Source: Spongilla lacustris (taxonomy: Eukaryota > Porifera > Demospongiae > Spongillida > Spongillidae). Taken from it: a stretch of DNA of 64,000 nt. Positions 55,572 to 64,000 of this stretch are shown here, one piece after another. Location of the stretch: assembly GCA_949361645.1 (NCBI GenBank), contig OX442431.1:238501-302500 (forward strand), read 5' to 3'. The notes beneath the pieces were generated by a model that saw only the letters and a program-made list of their open reading frames with translations, was not told the origin of the DNA and did not search any database. Numbering within the stretch: position 1 is the stretch's first letter; every line of letters begins with the position of its first letter. Made by a program: the position numbers and the translations under genes.

Positions 55572-58500
55572 CTATCACGCCATATTCTAAGATGGCAGGA
55601 ACATACCTCTTGTGAAGGCTACCGTGGTAGCCAGCAGGCAGTACCTCTGAACAGATATGACCAATCACTAAGAATGTTTCATCAAACTGACAAAGGCCCA
55701 CAGGGTATCTGTATAACAATGGTATCATGACAACAGGACACACATGAATACATATACATAACACTAACACATACAAACAGCATTTACATGCACAAACATA
55801 CACATACACATATACATGCAAAAAAAGGGCATGTGTATATATATCTGTGTGTGTGCTTTGGAGCAACCTTTCAGTCAGTCTCCAAAGTTCAGATTGCATT
55901 CGTTGGTCCCAGACAATCACCATACCATCAGCACTGAAATGATACCATCACATCAAAGCCTATGTACACACACACACAACACACATACAAACATGCAATA
56001 CACCACACACACATATACACACATGTACACACACACACACATGTACACACACACACACACATGTACACACATACACATGTACACACACACACACACACGT
56101 ACACACACACACACACACACACACCTTCCAGATACCACCTTCCATTCATCCATCTGAACGCTATTCACCACATTGCTATGTCCATGAAGCTTCATAACAG
56201 GCTGTGAGCACCTCCCATAGTCATAGACACAGACCCTTGTATCATATGGCGCACCTTCATTAAACAAACACTGCAAATATGCACACACAGAAACACACCT
56301 CTTGTCAACTGATCCAGTTACCACATAGTTTGGAGGACTCTGCCTGATGTTGATGGCAGTCACTGGTTGGAGGTGTCCCTTCAGAGTGGTCAGGTGTGCA
56401 GCTGTGCACAAGTCAAATAGCTGTACATGGTAACCATGGGAACTGGTCGCACAGGCCACTGTCTGAGAGGTGTGGTCAAATGTGCTGATGTGAGAAGACC
56501 CCACGTCCCCCTCCGATGTAAGGAAGTGAGTGGCAGTACTGGCTGGGGACCCGATAGCTTGAACTGCAAGTGTGGTTTGAGTGGAATAAATGACATCATA
56601 GCTAGCCAATGAGCCCAGCCGTGAGTGGGGGAGGAGCCCAAGCTTACACACCTGCAGAGAAACAATGCATTATCCATGCCACTGTTATGTCACACTATGC
56701 TATTCTACAACAGCCATCAAAATACCTTAGCAACAGCCATACTACCCTTAGTTAACCCCTTAACAACAGTTCTACAACCCTCAGCTACCCTAGTAACCCC
56801 TTAGCAACAGCCACACTACCCTCAGCTACCTTAGCAACAGCCATGTAACCCCCCCTCCCCCGGCCCACAGTAACGAACCTTAGTTTGAGGTACATTCATG
56901 TAGAACATTCTCCAATCTTCACCCCCCTCTGACTTCACCATGATCACGTCAGAGTGAACACCAAACTCAGGTGATGCCTTGTCTGCACAAGCCAGTGCAG
57001 TTATTGAGTCATGTGCTGATGCCACCATAACTGATGCCACATGGCCCAGATCCCTGATGAGGTGGACACAGCTTTGTGTCTGGGTGTCTATCACCTTTAG
57101 GTCTCCTGTGTGTGGGGGCCATTCTCATAATACTCCTAGCTACACCATAAATACACCCATGTACACCCTAGCTACACTCATGTACACCCATGTACACCCT
57201 AGCTACACCTAGCTACACTCATGTACACCCATGTACACCCTAGCTACACTCATGTACACCCATGTATACCCTAGCTACAATCATGTACACCCATGTACAC
57301 CCTAGCTACACTATGTACACCCATGTACACCCTAGCTACACTCATATACTCCCATGTACACCCTAGCTACACTCATATACACCCATGTACACCCTAAACA
57401 CCCTAGCTACACACCATACACCCTAGCTACACCCCACACCTATAAGGGTATACACTGACCTGATGAAGTGCCCATCACAGCCCAGTTACTGCTAAGACCA
57501 CAGCAAGTGGGTGTGTCAGCATCATGTGATTGCTGTAGTTCAACTAGTCCCCATTCTCCCAGGACATCCCACAAATATGCTTCACCTGAGGAACAGCTGT
57601 GAGTGGGAGAAACATGCTTATCACCTGGGGTCACATGCTCATCACCTGGGGTCACATGCTTATCACCTGGGGTCACATCACCTGGGCAGTGAATAGCCTT
57701 GCAGACCAGACCTACTTCGTTATTGACGATCGATAAACAATGGACTGGGGACCAGGAGAAGTAGGTCTGGTTACGTTTGCCAGTGTTTAAATTTCTGGCA
57801 CCTCCCATTGCACGTGACAATAAAGTTATGCCCCACTGTGGTTATTAGGTTATTAGTTAGTGTATACTGGTATATTGGGAGGCCTACTTATGAATAACAT
57901 TATAGCCTTGTGACATTTTGGATGACATAATGTCAGCTGCACATAAACACTGGCAAACATAACCAGACCTACTTCTCCTGGTCCCCAGTCCAATCGATCG
58001 TCAATAACAAAGTAGGTCTGGCCTGCAAGACTAGGCAGTGAAGGTGGGTCACATGATTATCACCCGGGCAGTGAAGGTGGGTCACATGATTATCACCTGG
58101 GCAGTGAAGGTGGGTCACATGCTTATCACCCGGGCAGTGAAGGTGGGTCACATGATTATCACCTGGGCAATGAAGGTGGGTCACAGCTTATCACCTGGGC
58201 AATGAAGGTGGGTCACAGCTTATCACCCGGGCAGTGAAGGTGGGTCACATGATTATCACCCGGGCAGTGAAGGTGGGTCACATGATTATCACCTGGGCAG
58301 TGAAGGTGGGTCACATGCTTATCACCCGGGCAGTGAAGGTGGGTCACATGATTATCACCCAGGCAGTGAAGGTGGGTCACATGATTATCACCCGGGCAAT
58401 GAAGGTGGGTCACATGCTTATCACCCGGCCAGTGAAGGTGGGTCACATGCTTATCATCCGGCAATGAAGGTGGGTCACATGCTTATCACCCGGGCAGTGA

Positions 58501-60196
58501 AGGTGGGTCACATGCTTATCACCTGGGCAGTGAAGGTGGGTCACATGCTCACTATATGTAAATGAAGTGATGGGTACGAAAAAGCAAAATCACTTCCCAG
58601 TCGGCACCTGACCCTCAGGATGATCCATCCCACCACCCTCCAATCTTCACTACAGGGTGATGGCAATAGCCCGCCTCCTCCCCTTCTGACGCCACTGCAT
58701 GCTAATCACTAAGTGCAGACCTAAGACTTACCAGAAGAGCACTTGCTTCTGGCCTCCTCCCCCTCCCTCCCTGGCCTCCTCCCCTAAGGCTTACCAGAAG
58801 AGCACTTGCTTCTGGTTGTAGACTGCACAGGAGATGCGACCAATGGCATCAGGTCTCCGGTCATTGAGCCCACATGTTCTTTCCTACACCCACACCACAC
58901 ACACCACACACACAGACTAATCACATTCCATGCCTGCTCCTCCACCCCACACCCACCTTCCAGTTGTTCCTCACCCTCCTCTTCTGAAGGATAATTTTCC
59001 TCACCATTGACTTCCACTGAAACTGTCCATTGACACTGTAGTGCATAAATACCACTCCATACAAGGCTGTCTATAGCACCACTCCATATAAGGCTGTCTA
59101 CAGCACCACTCCATATAAGGCTGTCTACAGCACCACTCCATACAAGGCTGTTCACAGCAGCACTCCATACAAGGCTGTTCACAGCACCACTCCATACAAG
59201 GCTGTTCACAGCACCACTCCATACAAGGCTGTTCACAGCACCACTCCATACAAGGCTGTCCACAGCACCACTCCATACAAGGCACACATGTTTCCATGGG
59301 CCCACTCACCACAAGAATGAGCAAACAGACATAGAGAGAACTGTAGACCAACATACATCATTTGTACCACATAGTAGCCAAGCTCAGGCTGACAATACCA
59401 AAACATCACCCAGGGCTTTCTGCCATAATACCCCTAGGCACCTACATTGATGGTTAAGTTCAGCAATGATTTGCAATAATACCTTATGCTAGTAAAATTA
59501 CTTGCACCAAATGCCACAATGCAAATGAATTAACGAACAAACTTGAAATTCGGGCCCGCTCGAATCAACAGGCTCCTGCTCTCTGAAGCCTCTTGAAACA
59601 TACATGTGCACGGAATCTCTACATTTATAACTCACTCAGTTTCAGTTTCGTAGCCCAGGGACTGACGTATCCCGTTCCATAACACGTTGTCTTCGGCCAA
59701 AGCGCGCCAACTCTTGCTTACACGTGCGCACACACAAAGATCCTTTATGTTGAGGTGACGGAAGATAGTGATTGCTATCTCACGCGGGAGCTGCACGTCG
59801 AAGAATGGGATCGTATTGAGTTCATTCTGCAAGTCAAACCATTAACCACCACGCAATATAGGAGTTCTATTCAGTGCCCACCAAGTCGGCAATCAGTGTG
59901 TCAACTAAAGTTTCGGTTTTGTTCTTCAGCGAAGACTTATCTCCCGTGTCCAGCTGAACGGCACCACCATTACTAGTCTCTACGCTTGGAAGAACCAATA
60001 AAGGGGACGGCTCACGAGCTTGTCTCTTTACGCCAGGCAATAGCACTGCGGGTTCGTCCCTCTCGCTCCTTTTACCCAATCGTTCTTCGTTATCGGGCTT
60101 TGGTCCGCATTTAGATGACGGAGCCGTACTAACCTTCTGTTTCACCTCTAACTGGTGCTTCCATTCACCAAGAAACCGCTCCAACTCATCCCCCAT
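55378..60196 (-). CDS. FBXW8: FBXW8-like F-box/WD40 protein
   Basis: Start at 60196 ([12 protein letters not shown]). The F-box at 59640-59815 reads [20 protein letters not shown], then [20 protein letters not shown] and VLWNGI. WD-type blades are spread over later exons: [16 protein letters not shown] and [20 protein letters not shown] (56300s), then [20 protein letters not shown] (56150s). The C-terminus ([12 protein letters not shown], then [13 protein letters not shown]) matches the FBXW8 ending. FBXW8 is the substrate receptor of the SKP1-CUL7 ligase and supports growth signalling and Golgi patterning in mammals. Introns hold four minisatellites and a foldback element. The stop at 55378 lies 254 bp from the TRIM37 start. 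Confidence 0.88.
55530..56130. repeat. (GT)n and (ACACAT)n microsatellites (FBXW8 introns)
   Basis: GT-run at 55533-55568 and ACAC/ATGTAC runs at 55965-56125, immediately before an exon. Confidence 0.93.
57130..57440. repeat. CCTAGCTACACTCATGTACACCC minisatellite (FBXW8 intron)
   Basis: About ten imperfect copies of a 30-38-bp unit. Confidence 0.9.
57685..58035. mobile_element. Foldback element in an FBXW8 intron
   Basis: Arms at about 57692-57790 and 57945-58030 are inverted copies (ccagacctacttcNttattg, gacgatcga, actggggaccaggagaagta, ggtctggtta, gtttgccagtgttta). A spacer of about 150 bp lies between. It sits inside the 32-bp minisatellite that continues on its right. No clean target duplication was identified. 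Confidence 0.75.
58025..58555. repeat. 32-bp minisatellite (FBXW8 intron)
   Basis: About 16 copies of gggcagtgaaggtgggtcac plus atgcttatcacc. A few related units lie left of the foldback at 57610-57685. Confidence 0.95.
59045..59285. repeat. 27-bp minisatellite (FBXW8 intron)
   Basis: About nine copies of agcaccactccatacaaggc plus tgttcac or tgtctac. Confidence 0.94.
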
Positions 60197-60248
60197 ATTT
60201 TTAAAATGATATAAATTTATAATGGATTTTCATAACATTAATTGTTTA

Positions 60249-62056
60249 CAGTTGAAACCGTGGTACTTGTCCATAATTTTTTTTTTCAGTACTTCTATGT
60301 TTGGCATAGGTTTTTGGAGAAATGGTAAATGATATCAAAAATCTGATTGCAGAGTAATGTTGGTAAACTACATGACAACACATATCGAAAGTGTAAAGTT
60401 GTCACGTGACTTCGTAGTTATTCAGCATTTTCGTTTCTGTAAGCTGTTTAGTAAACACGTTTCTAGATGTTTTCTCCACCGGTACACCACGAGTTGTACT
60501 GAAAAGCGCCATATATATACTATGTCAACGGCTCTATCGATTGTCCGAGTCGGAATTTCAACGCGGTAAACCGTTACACTTTTAAACCCGAATAAGTGCT
60601 GTTTAGAGGTGTAAAAGTTTCTAGATACAAAAACCAACAAGAATGCCTTTTGGGCATCACATTTAGCTGTTATAGATAGAAGAGAGGTGTCTGCACTAGA
60701 AAAACCAAACTAAAATGTATAGTGTTTTACCCGTTCGCTAAAACACTCATCCAAACTTCAGGCTGTGATTGCCGTCCATTTTTATATGAATAACATTTTT
60801 ATAATTTACGTTATTAATGAGTTTGTTCGCTAAATGGCTGAAACTCTGAGCCCTCCGTCGGATCGACCTGCTGTCTACATGTACATGTACAACCCGGTCA
60901 ACCCCCCCCCCCCCCCCCCCCCCCCCTCCCGCTCGTTGAATCGGCCGAAAGCGGACAGCACCCCCGCTCGTTGAATCGGCGGAAGGTGGACAGCACCCCC
61001 CCCCCCCCCCCGCTCGTTGAATCGGCCGAAAGCGGACAGCACCCCCACGACACCCCCGCTCGTTGAATCGGCCGAAGGTGGACAGCACCCCCTCCCCCCA
61101 CCCCCCGCTCGTCTTATCATTCATTAACAACCCCCCCTATTCTGAAATCCTGTATTCGCCCCTGCTCCCTTATGCTTAAAAGCTTTCCAAGCATCTGGCG
61201 CTGCAACGCTAGCTCTTCTTGTACGTGTACATGTAGGTCGATCCGATGGAGGGCTCAGAGTTTCAGCCATTTAGCGAACAAACTCATTAATAACGTATTA
61301 AATTATAAAAATGTTATTAAACCTTTCCCTTGTGCGCTCGAATGCCAGAGCATTTCTTGCAAGGGCAGGTCCCTGTGCTAAAGTCTCAGATCTCTACTTA
61401 GATAGTTGACTCATACATAGTTACATAGTTTACTAGTTAAATATTGAAATTTGTGTTTAACATGTAAAGCTAATGTTTAATGTATAATTGTATATACATC
61501 TTTCAAAATGTTATTCATATAAAAATGGACGGCAATCACAGCCTAAAGTTTGGATGAGTGTTTTAGCGAACGGGTAAAACACTATACATGTTAGTTGGGT
61601 TTTTCTAGTGCAGACACCTCTCTTCTATCTATAACAGCTAAATTTGATGCCCAAAAGGCATTCTTGTTGGTTTTTGTATCTAGAAACTTTTACACCTCTA
61701 AACAGCACTTATTCGGGTTTAAAAGTGTAACGGTTTACCGCGTTGAAATTCCGACTCGGACAATCGATAGAGCCGTTGACATAGTATATATATATGGTGC
61801 TTTTCAGTACAACCCGTGGTGTACCGGTGGAGAAAACATCTAGAAACGTGTTTACTAAACAGCTTACAGAAACGAAAATGCTGAATAACTACGAAGTCAC
61901 GTGACAACTTTACACTTTCGATATGTGTTGTCATGTAGTTTACCAACATTACTCTGCAATCAGATTTTTGATATCATTTACCATTTCTCCAAAAACCTAT
62001 GCCAAACATTGAAGTACTGAAAAAAAATTTATGGACAAGTACCACGGTTTCAACTG
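60249..62056. mobile_element. Long foldback DNA transposon with TA duplication
   Basis: Ends CAGTTGAAACCGTGGTACTT (from 60249) and its inverse (to 62056), flanked by TA on both sides (60247-60248 and 62057-62058). Together with the CAGTTGAA start, this points to the Tc1/mariner group. The arms are very long: 60249 to about 60890 pairs with about 61210 to 62056. An extra segment of about 190 bp interrupts the right arm (61318-61508) and is bracketed by aaaatgttatt. The centre holds the poly-C satellite. No transposase ORF is present. Confidence 0.85.
60900..61115. repeat. Poly-C satellite with GCTCGTTGAATCGGCCGAAAG blocks
   Basis: Five blocks of gctcgttgaatcggccgaaa plus gcggacagca are separated by C-runs. 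Related to 24955-25385. Confidence 0.9.
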
Positions 62057-62108
62057 TAGGCAGCTGAGCTCCGCCTACTTTGCGCTGCATACACAGTACA
62101 CACGGCGA

Positions 62109-63998
62109 TTAACGTGAACACACGATTAGTCTCTGCAGTAGCGTGATGGCTTCTTCACTGTCGCTAGAGTCCAGCAACTTTTGGAACACAGTTCTCTTGA
62201 GCTGAGTGTGAGGCATCCTCAAGAGACAATGAATGCACCTGGTGCTCAAATACCCACTGCTGTGCAGTTCAGAGAACTGGAAGAGGGGCACCACCACACC
62301 TGGACACAGCAGTGTGCCCAGGTATTGCTCGCACTCGGCGCTGAGGCCAGGAAGCAGGAACCGCTTGGCACAGGCCAGCACACGCAAGCAGTGTCCCATC
62401 ACAATCCTCCCTTCAGCATCACTGAACTGACTAGTGATGGCCTCAATGTAATGTTCGTTGGCCAACAAGCTGAAGCGCTCCAAGTCGGACATGTCATTAC
62501 TTGAAGTGGTTACATCATCCATTTCCTGACCCAACACAGCGGCCATTGCTTCAGGGCAGGACCACCGGCACCCATATAAGAAGTGGAGCACGGAACAGAA
62601 CACAAGAGGTCTAATCCCCTTGATGGTGACTACACCACAGTTCGACTCTTGATAACGCCCACTAAACATGACGGCAAACATCTCGGACATCTCTGTGAGT
62701 ACAGACTGGTGCACAGGGAATGTCCCACTTGCACCGTCACCATGGATAATGGCGACGGTGTCAAATGGAGTGTGGTCTGTATCGATGTATCTGCAGTAGT
62801 ACTGCCGGCATGGTGGGGTACGGGGGACATCATCTGTGCACGTTCTGTTTTCTGAGGTCACTGGCGCACCCCACAAAGACCCTGATGACCCTCTGGACTG
62901 GCCCTGCAGTACAAGGTACGGCAGAGACTCACTGCAACACTCACTTCCATGCTCCAGGGCCCTGCTCGCGAGCAGCAGCAATGAGTCCATTGCCATTGGC
63001 TGAGTTTTGCTATCTCCTCTGGTCCTCACCAATCGAATTAGCACTTCAAGCCCTCCGTACTCCACCATCATCTTGTGACAGAACCTTGATGAGCTACGAA
63101 CCAAGAAGATGTGTGACTCCACCCATTCCCCTAACCTCCATACCATACCTCTGACTCCATCCATAACCCTGACCCCACCTATATCTCTGACTCCAAACCT
63201 ACCCATGACCCCACCACCTCACCCATACCACTTGACACACACTCACCGTGACAACAGGGGCAGGGCCAGGACGCTAGCTTCCTGTTCCTGAGCACCCCCC
63301 CTCAGCAAGGTGTGAGCCAACACCCCCTGCCCGTACGGGGACTCAGCAACTTTAGCAAGTTTCTCAAGAAGTTCCTGTCCCGAGGCATAGAAGGACTGGT
63401 GCCATTGCTGTGCCTCCAAGGAGACAGCACCCATTGAAGAAGGCGGGCCATTTGTGTTATCAGACAGCTGTCCAGTACCAGCTGCCTCTGTAAGCTGCTG
63501 CGTGGAGGGAGATGTGGTACCGGGATGTGATGGCAACTGCAGTCTCTGGTAGACTAGGGAAGGGGCTAGACTGACCACGCAGTCCTGCAGGCAGTGGGGG
63601 TTCACGAAGATCCTCACCAGCACCTTGAAGCAGTGGGTGTTGGGGAGCACTGTGGAGAAGAAGTAGTTCACTATGGGCAACAGAACTTCAGGTGTTGCTA
63701 GGCAACCAAGGCAGTCTCGGAGGTGGGAAACCCTGGACAGCAGCAGAACAATCTGCCCCTCTGTGGTGCTGACCAAGTCAGTGGTGATGGGCAACTCCCT
63801 CTTTGTCACCTCTTGCGATGGCACAGCTGATGGTAACAACAGCGAATCAATGAAGTTTGCTGGGACAGGTGTGAGGTGGCCAGGGTCAAGGCTAAGCCTA
63901 GGACGCTTTGAGGGCGGAGCCTCAGCCAGTGGTGACAATAACTCTGCAGTGGTGCATGGTACAAGCCAGTTATCTTCCATTTGATCTCCAGGAGAGGA
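62109..63998 (-). CDS. ARMC5: ARMC5-like ARM/BTB protein (partial, 5' end outside)
   Basis: The frame is open to the window edge. An ATG at 63980 exists but codons upstream stay open, so the N-terminus is probably missing. The exon from the edge to 63243 encodes helical repeats (CFKVLVRIFVNPHCLQDCVV, GQGVLAHTLLRGGAQEQEAS). After an intron ending at TTCGTAG (about 63092), the last exon gives an ARM-type repeat (VEYGGLEVLIRLVR, MDSLLLLASRALEHG) and a BTB domain (DTVAIIHGDG, FPVHQSVLTEMSEMFAVMFS, IRPLVFCSVLHFLYG). A BACK-like helical tail ends at 62109. ARM repeats followed by BTB fit ARMC5, a CUL3 substrate adaptor that in mammals targets RNA polymerase II. The assignment rests on architecture. 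Confidence 0.72.
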
Positions 63999-64000
63999 AA

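Overview
The window is animal nuclear DNA. Genes are split by short GT-AG introns, many of them 60-100 bp, and nine of them match metazoan families: ANKRD13, SARM1, septin, MED19, ESS2, DNAAF11, TRIM37, FBXW8 and an ARMC5-like ARM/BTB gene. Very short gaps between genes, head-to-head pairs about 160 bp apart and heavy minisatellite load suggest a compact early-branching animal genome, perhaps a sponge. The lineage is an inference. No RNA gene, CRISPR array or prokaryotic feature was seen.

Region 1 (1-5361) holds the most unusual object. A TATA-box gene opens with a secretory signal-peptide exon (ATG at 1502) and a 23-nt exon. It then runs through 27 consecutive candidate exons of exactly 3 nt, each one codon, between tandemly duplicated introns of about 88 bp, and ends in a short exon with a stop at 4416-4418. 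Every triplet has AG before it and GTAAGT after it. The triplets differ strongly while the introns are near copies of one another. The phases close exactly: 184 + 23 nt is a multiple of three, and the last exon is in phase 0. The predicted product is a 104-residue secreted precursor whose central segment is assembled one residue per exon. A decayed second copy of the array lies just downstream.

Region 2 (5362-26836) interrupts that second copy. It is a 21.5-kb block with inverted termini and a TATA duplication at its edges. Nested inside are an apparently intact Ty3/gypsy element (identical 157-bp LTRs, a gag/pol overlap with a T TTA AAC slippery site and a possible pseudoknot), a hAT element with intact termini but a broken transposase, a 1.25-kb TIR element with a small ORF, a 4.7-kb element with GGGTGTT repeats near its ends, duplicated short repeats, satellites and long CA-type microsatellites.

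Region 3 (26837-29203) holds the rest of the decayed array and a broken DIRS-like reverse transcriptase fragment in which one 48-bp coding segment has expanded to about 26 copies.

Region 4 (29204-64000) is the dense gene cluster, ordered ANKRD13(-), SARM1(+), septin(-), MED19(+), ESS2(-), DNAAF11(+), TRIM37(-), FBXW8(-), ARMC5-like(-, running off the window). The genes serve unrelated housekeeping roles: endocytic ubiquitin binding, NAD+ cleavage, septin filaments, Mediator, splicing, dynein-arm assembly, two ubiquitin ligases and a probable BTB adaptor. Almost every larger intron is filled by its own minisatellite. A long foldback transposon (60249-62056) separates FBXW8 from the ARMC5-like gene.
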